Origin: Clostridium sp. CAG:1013
Lineage (GTDB): Bacteria > Bacillota > Clostridia > Oscillospirales > Acutalibacteraceae
Reading direction: 5' to 3'
DNA length: 6,183 nt
Assembly (NCBI GenBank): GCA_000432995.1
Contig: HF972650.1
Span: 15,218 to 21,400, forward strand
In this document: piece after piece, positions 1 to 5,408 of the stretch
Numbering within the stretch: position 1 is the first letter of the stretch
How the letters are laid out: the number at the start of each line of letters is the position of its first letter
Notes under the pieces: model-generated
What the model saw: the letters and a program-made list of their open reading frames with translations, nothing else
What the model was told of the DNA's origin: nothing
Database searches by the model: none
Made by a program: the position numbers and the translations under genes

Positions 1-19
1 CGAAAAGGAGGTGGTTTAA

Positions 20-1789
20 ATGGCACGCAACAAATTTGACGTTGACGAGACCCTGGAAACCCCATTTAACATAAAACACCTGCTTCGGGCTGGCACGTAT
101 ATTGGCCGCCACAAGAAAAAGATGATCCTTTCCCTGGTGTTTTCCGCAATTTCCGCCGCCTGCTCTCTGGTGGGCCCCATGCTCATCCAGCGTGCTATTG
201 ACGTGTCCGTCCCCAACAAGGATTATCAGGAGCTGGTTTGGCTTTCCGTGGTGATGCTGGTCTCCATCGTGCTGTCCATCTTGTTCTCCCGGGCCCGTTC
301 CAAGTACATGATCGTGGTGGGCCAGGAGATCATTTACGACATCCGGAAGGACCTGTTCGAGCACCTGCAGAAGCTGCCCTTCCAGTTCTACGATGACCGG
401 CCCCACGGAAAGATCCTCACCCGTGTCATCAACTATGTAAACTCCGTCTCCGACGCCCTTTCCAACGGCATCATCAACTTCGTGCTGGAGATCTTCAACC
501 TGCTGCTCATTGCTGTGTTCATGTTCTTGTGTGATGTGCGTCTGAGCCTGATCGTTATGGCAGGTATCCCCCTGTTCCTGGTGATTGTCCTGCTGATCAA
601 GCCTGCCCAGCGCCGGGCCTGGCAGGACGTGTCCAACAAGAGCTCCAACCTGAACGCCTATCTCCACGAGAGCTTGGACGGCATGAAGATCACCCAGGCC
701 TTCACCCGTGAGGAAGAGAACCGTGAGATCTACGACAAGCTGAACAAGAAATGCGTGTCCACCTGGATGAAAGCACAGTACACCTCCAACCTGGTGTGGT
801 ATTCCGTGGATAACATCTCCACCTGGGTGGTGGGTGCCATGTACATCATCGGTCTGATGATGCTGGGGCCCGCTATGCAGATCGGTACCCTGATCGCCAT
901 TTCCTCCTACGCTTGGCGGTTCTGGCAGCCTATTCTGAATCTTTCCAACCTGTATAATACCTTCATCAACGCCGTAGCTTATTTGGAGCGTATCTTCGAG
1001 ATGATCGACGAGCCCGTCACAGTGGACGACGCTCCCGGTGCCACGGAGCTGCCTCCCATCACTGGCCGGGTCACCTTTGACGACGTGACCTTCTCCTATG
1101 ATGGCAAGGTAAATATTTTGGAGCACTTCAATCTGGACGTCCAGCCTGGTGAGTCCATTGCCTTGGTGGGGCCCACCGGCGCGGGCAAGACCACAGTGGT
1201 GAACCTGATCTCTCGATTCTACAACATCAATGAGGGCAGGCTGCTGCTGGACGGTCATGACATTGCCGGGGTGACTCTCCACTCTCTCCGCTCCCAGATG
1301 GGCATCATGCTTCAGGACAGCTTCATCTTCTCCGGCACCATCATGGATAACATCCGCTACGGCCGTTTGGACGCCACAGATGAAGAAGTCATCGCCGCCG
1401 CTAAGACGGTGCGGGCCGACGAGTTTATCCGGGAGATGGAGGACGGCTACTACACTCAGGTGAACGAGCGTGGTTCCCGTTTGTCCCAGGGTCAGCGGCA
1501 GCTGGTAGCTTTTGCTCGGACGCTGCTCTCCGACCCTAAGATCCTGGTGCTGGACGAAGCCACTTCCTCCATCGACGCCAAGACGGAGCGGCTGCTCCAG
1601 GAGGGCTTGCAGGCGCTTTTGAAGGGACGTACCTCCTTCATCATCGCCCACCGGCTGTCCACCATCAAAAACTGCGATCGGATCCTGTATATCTCTAACA
1701 AGGGCATCGCGGAGATGGGCAACCATCAGCAGCTCCTTGACCGCAAGGGTTATTACTATCATCTGTATACCGCTCAGCTGGAAAGCTGA
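20..1789 (+). CDS. ABC exporter half, fused membrane and ATPase domains
   Basis: A 589-residue ABC exporter half that uses ATP hydrolysis to move an unidentified substrate across the cytoplasmic membrane. The N-terminal part (about 30-310) is the six-helix exporter membrane domain, with clear hydrophobic stretches near 36-56, 74-94, 150-193 and 262-295. The nucleotide-binding domain (about 348-589) has Walker A GPTGAGKT (384-391), Q-loop Gln432, signature LSQGQ (488-492), Walker B ILVLDEATS with catalytic Glu513, and switch His544, so it appears catalytically competent. LSQGQ instead of LSGGQ is known in one subunit of heterodimeric exporters such as TM287/288, so I infer a partner half encoded just upstream, outside the window. 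The start is the ATG preceded by AAGGAGGTGG with good spacing; the Shine-Dalgarno begins at base 5, fitting a tight operon. The gene ends at a hairpin terminator. Multidrug export is common in this family, but the substrate cannot be read from the sequence. Confidence 0.95.
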   Translation: MARNKFDVDETLETPFNIKHLLRAGTYIGRHKKKMILSLVFSAISAACSLVGPMLIQRAIDVSVPNKDYQELVWLSVVMLVSIVLSILFSRARSKYMIVVGQEIIYDIRKDLFEHLQKLPFQFYDDRPHGKILTRVINYVNSVSDALSNGIINFVLEIFNLLLIAVFMFLCDVRLSLIVMAGIPLFLVIVLLIKPAQRRAWQDVSNKSSNLNAYLHESLDGMKITQAFTREEENREIYDKLNKKCVSTWMKAQYTSNLVWYSVDNISTWVVGAMYIIGLMMLGPAMQIGTLIAISSYAWRFWQPILNLSNLYNTFINAVAYLERIFEMIDEPVTVDDAPGATELPPITGRVTFDDVTFSYDGKVNILEHFNLDVQPGESIALVGPTGAGKTTVVNLISRFYNINEGRLLLDGHDIAGVTLHSLRSQMGIMLQDSFIFSGTIMDNIRYGRLDATDEEVIAAAKTVRADEFIREMEDGYYTQVNERGSRLSQGQRQLVAFARTLLSDPKILVLDEATSSIDAKTERLLQEGLQALLKGRTSFIIAHRLSTIKNCDRILYISNKGIAEMGNHQQLLDRKGYYYHLYTAQLES

Positions 1790-1803
1790 CATCTATAAAC
1801 GCG

Positions 1804-1842
1804 CAGCCGGCCTTGACAAAACAGGGCCGGCTGTGGTATTTC
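1804..1842 (+). terminator. Hairpin terminator after the ABC exporter gene
   Basis: CAGCCGGCC (1804-1812) pairs with GGCCGGCTG (1825-1833). The stem extends inward through T-G, T-A and G-C pairs to 12 bp, closing a 6-base ACAAAA loop. It is followed by GTGGTATTTCT, a weak and interrupted T tract. It starts 14 bases after the exporter stop codon. Termination may be incomplete because of the poor T run. Confidence 0.7.
1813..1842 (+). promoter_or_regulatory. Possible promoter for the cat gene, inside the terminator hairpin
   Basis: A perfect -35 TTGACA lies at 1813-1818 in the inner stem and loop of the preceding terminator. An 18-base spacer leads to TATTTC (1837-1842), a partial -10 that carries the extended TGn motif at 1834-1836. 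The predicted transcript start is near 1849. The -10 is weak, so this is only a candidate, but it is the best promoter seen between the exporter and the acetyltransferase gene. Confidence 0.4.
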
Positions 1843-1848
1843 TATCCC

Positions 1849-1965
1849 AGAATGATCGTTGTTTCTATGTTGCCGGTTCCGTGGATATTCCGGGAATGAA
1901 AGCGAATGAATGGAAAACTAGGCCGCCGTGATGCCTTGGGTGAATTACGGCGGGGGGGAAGGAGG
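1849..1965 (+). promoter_or_regulatory. Leader of the cat gene: hairpin and tiny ORFs
   Basis: Between the candidate promoter and the cat start lies a 7-bp perfect stem, CCGCCGT (1923-1929) with ACGGCGG (1947-1953). It extends inward by a G-T and two A-T pairs and ends five bases before the Shine-Dalgarno AAGGAGG (1959-1965). Two short ORFs precede it: ATG at 1852 to TGA at 1897-1899 (15 residues), and ATG at 1896 to TGA at 1929-1931 (MKANEWKTRPP). They overlap at ATGA, and the second stops inside the left arm of the hairpin. This resembles translational attenuation of inducible cat genes, in which a ribosome stalled on a leader peptide opens a hairpin. Against this, neither short ORF has a good Shine-Dalgarno and the cat one is not itself within the stem. 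Confidence 0.35.
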
Positions 1966-1970
1966 ACCTT

Positions 1971-2600
1971 ATGGAATTTCATTTGATAGATCTGGAGCAG
2001 TGGCCCCGTAAGGAGCATTTTCACCATTACCTCAACCAGGTTCCGTGTTTTTACAGCATGACCGTGGAATTAGATGTGACGGAGCTGAAACTGCACGGAG
2101 GAAGGTTTTACCCCTCTATGATCCACGCTCTGGCTGTGGTGGTGAACCGTCATCCGGAGTTTCGCATGGCTTTGAATGAAAAAGGGGAGTTGGGGTGGTT
2201 CGACCAGCTTTCCCCGTCCTACACGGTGTTTCATCCGGAAACAGAGACCTTTTCCTGCCTGTGGACAGAGTACACGCCGGACCGGGAGGAATTTATCCGG
2301 CGGTACGAAGAGGACCTTCGCATCTATGGGAATGTGACCGCCTTTGATGCCAAGCCTGAGTGTCCTCCGGCGTTTAATGTGTCCGCTATCCCATGGGAGA
2401 GCTTTTCCAGTTTCCACCTGGAACTGCCTAGGGGAGAGAAATACCTGCTGCCTATTTTCACAGTGGGACGGTATCATCAGGTGGGGGACCGTTGGATGCT
2501 CCCCTTGGCGATTCAGGTCCACCACGCTGTGTGCGACGGATTCCACGCGTGCAGGTTTGCGGAGGAACTGCGCCAAGAATTGGGGAAAAAACTGGTGTAA
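1971..2600 (+). CDS. cat: Type A chloramphenicol O-acetyltransferase, CatP-like
   Basis: A 209-residue cytoplasmic enzyme of the trimeric CAT family, which moves an acetyl group from acetyl-CoA to the 3-hydroxyl of chloramphenicol and so inactivates it. The active-site motif HHAVCDGFH (184-192) supplies catalytic His185 and structural Asp189, and NVSAIPW (136-142) holds Ser138, equivalent to Ser148 of CAT III. TETFSCLWTE (91-100), FYPSM and VNRH are also family hallmarks. Length and the short segment around residues 36-47 match clostridial CatP (about 207 residues) better than CAT I or III, so it is full length. The start is an ATG with AAGGAGG five bases upstream. It is convergent with spo0A and separated from the exporter by a terminator. 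No mobile element is visible nearby, so it may be a resident chromosomal gene. The family assignment is firm; actual resistance is inferred, since related acetyltransferases with other substrates exist. Confidence 0.92.
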   Translation: MEFHLIDLEQWPRKEHFHHYLNQVPCFYSMTVELDVTELKLHGGRFYPSMIHALAVVVNRHPEFRMALNEKGELGWFDQLSPSYTVFHPETETFSCLWTEYTPDREEFIRRYEEDLRIYGNVTAFDAKPECPPAFNVSAIPWESFSSFHLELPRGEKYLLPIFTVGRYHQVGDRWMLPLAIQVHHAVCDGFHACRFAEELRQELGKKLV

Positions 2601-2630
2601 TAGGTGTTATGTCAAGCAGTAAAATGGCCC

Positions 2631-2667
2631 AAATAAAATCCGGCAGATAGTGGTATCCGCCGGATTT
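2631..2667. terminator. Bidirectional terminator between cat and spo0A
   Basis: AAATCCGGC (2636-2644) pairs with GCCGGATTT (2659-2667) over 9 bp. After one mismatch an inner GATA/TATC stem closes on a GTGG loop. On the minus strand the stem runs into TTTTATTT, a good U tract for spo0A. On the plus strand it runs into TTTCTACT, weaker but usable for cat. It lies 30-70 bases past the cat stop and about 100 bases past the spo0A stop. Confidence 0.8.
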
Positions 2668-2727
2668 CTACTAGATATTGAGCTCGTTCACAATTTTTTT
2701 ACAAGAAAATGGGATGTTCCCTCATAA

Positions 2728-2734
2728 TTCGACA
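2728..2734 (-). promoter_or_regulatory. Perfect 0A-box match downstream of spo0A
   Basis: The minus strand reads TGTCGAA, the consensus Spo0A-binding heptamer, preceded by six Ts as in the extended consensus. It lies 36 bases beyond the spo0A stop codon in the convergent cat/spo0A gap, with no promoter visible beside it. One exact 7-mer is expected by chance about once in a window this size, so function is uncertain. Confidence 0.25.
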
Positions 2735-2769
2735 AAAAAGGCGGCTTCATTCGTGTATGCTTAATCACG

Positions 2770-3534
2770 TCAGGAGGCGCTGGCCATTTGCAGACAGAGC
2801 TTGTCAGAGATCATGGCGATGAATTCGCTGTTGGTGGGCTTCCCCCGGGCATTGTGGATGGTATAGCCAAAGTAGGAGTTCAGCACTTCCACATCACCCC
2901 GGTCCCAAGCTACCTCGATGGCATGGCGGATGGCCCGCTCCACGCGGGAACTGGTGGTATTGTACCGTTTGGCCACGCTGGGATAGAGCTGTTTCGTCAC
3001 GGCGTTGATGATCTCGGGATCTTCCACGGCCATGAGGATAGAGTCCCGCAGATAGTGATAACCTTTAATATGAGCAGGTACACCAATCTGGTGAAGGATC
3101 TCGGTGACCTGCATCCGAAGGCTGTTGCTCAAGGGTTCGGAATCGAAATGCTTGCCCTTTACAGAGAGCAGAGTGAGGACCCGGTCGACCATTTCGTTTT
3201 TGTCATAGGGGGACAGGGCGAAATAGGCCACACCAGCCGCGGAGATCTCCCGCTCAATGATCGGGTTGGTATACGAGGAGGTCACTATGTAAAGGGGTTT
3301 TTCCACAGAGGCGTCTTGCGCCACCGCGTGGATGACCCCGATGGCATCCAGGCCCGGCATCAAAAAATCCATGATCACCAGCTGGGGACGTTCTTCCTTA
3401 ATTTTTCCCAAAAGCAGGGTGCTGTCCCGTTTTAGAAAAAGGGGCTGCACCCCGCGCTGGGATAATTTCTGGATCGGTTCCCGGCCCCATTCGCCGTCTT
3501 CCGAACATATAATTATCTTACTATCTTTTTCCAT
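2770..3534 (-). CDS. spo0A: Spo0A, sporulation master response regulator
   Basis: A 254-residue response regulator that, when phosphorylated, binds 0A boxes and commits the cell to sporulation. The receiver domain (about 5-122) has acidic pocket Glu12-Asp13, phosphoacceptor Asp56 in VIMDFLMPGLD, and switch Thr85. The usually invariant Lys of the xKP motif is Ser108 (ALSPYD). The effector domain (about 140-250) is highly conserved: IGVPAHIKGYHYLRDSI, the recognition-helix region SRVERAIRHAIEVAW (196-210), and GKPTNSEFIAMISDKL (231-246). Length is slightly below the 267 of Bacillus subtilis, mainly from a shorter linker. AGGAGG (3541-3546 on the complement) lies seven bases before the ATG. spoIVB lies upstream on the same strand with 135 bases between, and that gap has its own promoter and 0A boxes. 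The C-terminal half makes identification certain; how the receiver behaves with Ser108 is open. Confidence 0.97.
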   Translation of the reverse strand: MEKDSKIIICSEDGEWGREPIQKLSQRGVQPLFLKRDSTLLLGKIKEERPQLVIMDFLMPGLDAIGVIHAVAQDASVEKPLYIVTSSYTNPIIEREISAAGVAYFALSPYDKNEMVDRVLTLLSVKGKHFDSEPLSNSLRMQVTEILHQIGVPAHIKGYHYLRDSILMAVEDPEIINAVTKQLYPSVAKRYNTTSSRVERAIRHAIEVAWDRGDVEVLNSYFGYTIHNARGKPTNSEFIAMISDKLCLQMASAS

Positions 3535-3540
3535 GACGAA
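3534..3540 (+). promoter_or_regulatory. 0A-box-like heptamer at the spo0A start codon
   Basis: TGACGAA on the + strand matches TGNCGAA. It overlaps the first base of the spo0A start codon and the Shine-Dalgarno spacer. It is downstream of the predicted promoter, so a bound regulator here would act as a roadblock. It belongs to a cluster of five such matches between 3534 and 3730; alone it would be weak evidence. Confidence 0.3.
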
Positions 3541-3568
3541 CCTCCTGGCATTGATTTATTGTGAATGA

Positions 3569-3597
3569 ATTTTACCATAACTTGGTGAGAATCGCAA
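3569..3597 (-). promoter_or_regulatory. Sigma-A-type promoter of spo0A
   Basis: Read on the minus strand, -35 TTGCGA (3597-3592) is followed by a 17-base spacer and -10 TAAAAT (3574-3569), with the extended TGn motif just before the -10. The predicted transcript start is near 3562, giving a leader of about 28 bases that ends in AGGAGG. No convincing sigma-H promoter, such as B. subtilis spo0A carries, was found in this gap. Confidence 0.7.
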
Positions 3598-3629
3598 GTG
3601 GTTTGCCTGAAAATTCTGGAAAAAGATCG

Positions 3630-3646
3630 TGCCGAAAAATGGCGAA
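3630..3646 (+). promoter_or_regulatory. Tandem 0A boxes upstream of the spo0A promoter
   Basis: TGCCGAA (3630-3636) and TGGCGAA (3640-3646) both match TGNCGAA, have the same orientation, and start exactly 10 bases apart, one helical turn. This is the arrangement that a tandem Spo0A dimer binds at known targets such as abrB. The pair is centred about 75 bases upstream of the predicted spo0A start. Two more matches lie just beyond: TGTCGAA at 3676-3682 and TGCCGAA at 3724-3730, both on the minus strand inside the end of spoIVB. Confidence 0.6.
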
Positions 3647-3669
3647 AAGGGGCTTAAAACCTGGATGTT

Positions 3670-4827
3670 TCAGCGTTCGACAGCGTTCGCCGCACTACAT
3701 ATTTGGCATTCTTCCCACATCACTTCGGCAAAGATACCATATCCTGTTGTAGGGTCTTCTGTGAACACGTGGGTCACAGCCCCCGCCAGCTTGCCTTCCT
3801 GGATGATGGGACAGCCACTCATGCCCTGAACAATGCCGCCTGTCTTTTCCAAAAGCCTGGGGTCCGTGATCCGGATCACCAGGTTTTTTGTTTGCTGGTC
3901 TTCGCCCACAATTTGGGTGATCTCCCCATCGTAGAGCTGGGGCCCGGATTCATCCAGGCTCACCAGGATCTGGACAGGGCCGCAGGCCACCTCTTCCCGG
4001 GGCAGGATCTCCATTTCTTCTCCTGTGGGAGGGTCGGACAAAGTGCCGTAGACACCGGTCTCCTGATTGGCAAGAAGGGTGCCTAAGCTCTCGTCAGAGG
4101 AAAAATATCCCCGAAGCTGTCCGGGTTCGTTTTCTTCACCTTTGATAATGCCGCTCAAAGTGATGGGGGCAGGTTCACCGGATTTTAAAGCCATGACACC
4201 GTTGGTATCCATGTCGCAGATGCCGTGGCCCAGACCGGCAAACATACCGGTGGAAGGATCGTAGAAGGTCAAAGTGCCAATGCCCGCGGCACTGTCACGG
4301 ACCCACATGCCTGTCTTAAAGGAACCGTCACCATATACAGGGGTGATCTGAGCCTCAAAGACCTGTTCTCCACGCCGTACCTGGAAAGTAATGGGTTGTC
4401 CTTCACTTTGACCGATATATTTCGCTAGAGAAGCGTTGTCCGGAATATCCTGACCATCCGCTTTCAGCAGATAATCCCCAGGCTGGATCCCGGCTTCCTC
4501 GGCGGGGCAGCAGACGCCGCTCTCCGTATAGATGTCAGAGAGAGAGGCAACGATTACCCCGTCGGTGAAGAGTTTGATACCAAAGGTGGTTCCCAGAGGG
4601 ATCACTTTGCCGGGTGAGCTTTGAGCGCTGCCCTTGACAGAAGCCGACGCCTCCTGAGCGGGAAGGAATTCTTTTCCGCTGTTAAAGACAGAAGCTTCCA
4701 GGGCAGTGGGTTGTCCGCTTTGGTCCAGCACTCCCACACAGCCCAGCATGCACAAAGCGGTAGTGCCCACACTAAGAGCGAACAGCTTCACGGCTTTGAT
4801 CAGGTTGTGCTTGGTGCAGTGTTTCAA
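3670..4827 (-). CDS. spoIVB: SpoIVB, sporulation signalling serine peptidase
   Basis: SpoIVB is made in the forespore, crosses into the space between the two membranes and cleaves SpoIVFA, releasing the SpoIVFB protease to activate sigma-K in the mother cell. This 385-residue protein has an N-terminal membrane anchor or signal (about 12-34), a PDZ domain (about 80-165) and an S55-family peptidase domain. The catalytic triad can be placed by alignment to B. subtilis: His201 in GLGHGICD, Asp322 in ITDPRLLEK, and Ser337 in GIVQGMSGCP. The conserved AVTHVFTEDPTTGYG follows (350-364). The residue two after the catalytic Ser is Cys rather than the usual Ser. The start is uncertain: the first standard start codon is TTG at 4827, but its nearest Shine-Dalgarno (AAAGGG, 4855-4850) is 22 bases away, while an in-frame ATC at 4839 is 10 bases away. 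It precedes spo0A as is typical, but recN, often found upstream, is absent. Confidence 0.95.
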   Translation of the reverse strand: MKHCTKHNLIKAVKLFALSVGTTALCMLGCVGVLDQSGQPTALEASVFNSGKEFLPAQEASASVKGSAQSSPGKVIPLGTTFGIKLFTDGVIVASLSDIYTESGVCCPAEEAGIQPGDYLLKADGQDIPDNASLAKYIGQSEGQPITFQVRRGEQVFEAQITPVYGDGSFKTGMWVRDSAAGIGTLTFYDPSTGMFAGLGHGICDMDTNGVMALKSGEPAPITLSGIIKGEENEPGQLRGYFSSDESLGTLLANQETGVYGTLSDPPTGEEMEILPREEVACGPVQILVSLDESGPQLYDGEITQIVGEDQQTKNLVIRITDPRLLEKTGGIVQGMSGCPIIQEGKLAGAVTHVFTEDPTTGYGIFAEVMWEECQICSAANAVER

Positions 4828-4854
4828 AATGCTTTTGATACGCGTTCATCCCTT

Positions 4855-4897
4855 TCCCGGGCGTAATGTGCGAAAAAAATGATTTTCGCGCCCGGGA
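4855..4897 (-). promoter_or_regulatory. Hairpin abutting the spoIVB Shine-Dalgarno
   Basis: TCCCGGGCG (4855-4863) and CGCCCGGGA (4889-4897) form a perfect 9-bp stem. Inside it CGAAAA (4871-4876) pairs with TTTTCG (4883-4888), leaving a one-sided bulge. In the spoIVB transcript the 3' arm touches AAAGGG, so folding could affect initiation. A terminator role is unlikely because no U tract follows in that direction. Confidence 0.5.
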
Positions 4898-4935
4898 TTA
4901 CTCTGCCACCTGATGTGAAAAATATTTTGACAATT

Positions 4936-4967
4936 AAAAACGCTCCTGCGCAAAAGAGGCAGGAGCG
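4936..4967 (-). terminator. Strong minus-strand terminator upstream of spoIVB
   Basis: The arms CGCTCCTGC (4941-4949) and GCAGGAGCG (4959-4967) form a perfect 9-bp stem with a 9-base loop. On the minus strand the stem is followed directly by TTTTTAATT. On the plus strand an ATTTTT run begins four bases after the stem, so it may also work weakly that way. No recognisable gene on the minus strand feeds into it inside the window, so it ends an untranslated transcript or attenuates a long spoIVB leader. Confidence 0.75.
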
Positions 4968-5295
4968 AGAATTTTTGGTCTGCCGCAACGATGGAGCGTT
5001 GGCCACGAACCGGCTGTTGTCGGCTCTTGCTCCATCGAAGGACAGTATGTTAAGAAAAAGAGTTATGAAAGAGAGATCATTTTTAATAGATCAGTTAAGG
5101 TTTGTGGGAACCACTTCCTTTCTCGTTTCAGTGTCTAAAGTCTAAAACATAATTATGAAGGGCTCATAAGGAGATTTTGAAAAAATCGTAAGGAATTTAT
5201 GAACAGAGCTTGAATGACCCTGAAAAGGAAACTGTGGATATTGCCGAAAATGAGGAGTATTCCCAGATTTTAGCGATTTAAAGTGGCTTTTCATG
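4968..5295. other. AT-rich stretch with no convincing gene
   Basis: This stretch is visibly poorer in GC than its neighbours, and no open frame has both a good Shine-Dalgarno and protein-like length. It contains a 9-bp inverted repeat at 4989-5037, the palindrome CATAATTATG (5148-5157) that gives a possible -10 on both strands, a tandem GTCTAAA repeat (5133-5146), a small GATTTT/AAAATC hairpin (5173-5187), and one TGCCGAA 0A-like heptamer (5242-5248). A minus-strand small RNA ending at the terminator at 4936-4967 is possible. Confidence 0.5.
4989..5037. repeat. Inverted repeat with a 31-base loop
   Basis: CGATGGAGC (4989-4997) is the exact reverse complement of GCTCCATCG (5029-5037). The loop carries smaller possible pairs such as CCG/CGG. 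On the minus strand it lies about 20 bases before the terminator at 4967-4936. The GGAGC of one arm could also pair with the GCTCC of the terminator's first arm, though more weakly than with its own partner. It matches no RNA family that I recognise. Confidence 0.5.
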
Positions 5296-5324
5296 TTGAA
5301 ACGCCGTCATTTTTGTGATAAGAT
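5296..5324 (+). promoter_or_regulatory. Sigma-A-type promoter of the ATPase gene
   Basis: -35 TTGAAA (5296-5301), a 17-base spacer and -10 TAAGAT (5319-5324) fit the vegetative consensus well. The predicted start is near 5331, exactly where the left arm of the leader's long stem begins, and 83 bases before the ATPase start codon. Confidence 0.7.
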
Positions 5325-5330
5325 TAGGGA

Positions 5331-5408
5331 TATCCACTTCTCAGAAGGGGTAAAATTGCAAGACGATCTCCTTTCACTTGCAAGAAGTGGATCAAAGGAA
5401 GAGGGAGG
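5331..5408 (+). promoter_or_regulatory. Structured 5' leader, possible cis-acting RNA
   Basis: The predicted transcript begins with ATCCACTTCT (5332-5341), which pairs perfectly over 10 bp with AGAAGTGGAT (5383-5392). Nested inside, TGCAAG (5357-5362) pairs with CTTGCA (5377-5382). The 14-base apical loop contains TCTCCTTT (5367-5374). Part of it can pair with AAGGGG (5345-5350) in the one-sided bulge, making a pseudoknot, or with AAAGGA (5394-5399) just before the Shine-Dalgarno GAGGGAGG (5401-5408). Such competing pairings are what a translational riboswitch or protein-binding leader would use. I do not match it to a known riboswitch class. Confidence 0.5.

Noticed and set aside
2070..2576. 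Long minus-strand open frame (168 codons) opposite the cat gene
   Set aside because: It is a shadow of the cat coding sequence: no family motif, low-complexity His/Arg-rich translation, and no Shine-Dalgarno at its start.
2788..3435. 215-codon plus-strand open frame opposite spo0A
   Set aside because: It mirrors the spo0A codons, is rich in Gly and His as antisense frames of GC-rich genes are, and has no ribosome binding site; spo0A itself is certain.
3550..3669. Sigma-H promoter for spo0A
   Set aside because: CAGGCAAA and CCAGGTTTT look like partial -35 elements, but neither has a GAAT-type -10 at 11-12 bases.
4898..4935. Sigma-F or sigma-G promoter for spoIVB
   Set aside because: TTGTCA (minus strand) resembles a -35, but no acceptable -10 for sigma-A, sigma-F or sigma-G lies at the right spacing.
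4989..5037. tRNA-like fragment (GGTTCGTGGCC on the minus strand)
   Set aside because: The motif resembles a T arm only superficially; no cloverleaf, anticodon stem or CCA-compatible acceptor could be built.
4879..5145. 88-codon plus-strand frame in the spoIVB upstream gap
   Set aside because: It runs through both the terminator stem and the 4989-5037 hairpin, shows no domain, and lacks a Shine-Dalgarno.
5201..5281. Acidic, protein-like 26-codon stretch (EQSLNDPEKE...) ending in TAA
   Set aside because: Its only standard start is a TTG at 5210 with no ribosome site, and an in-frame stop lies just upstream. It could be a gene remnant but is too short to support.
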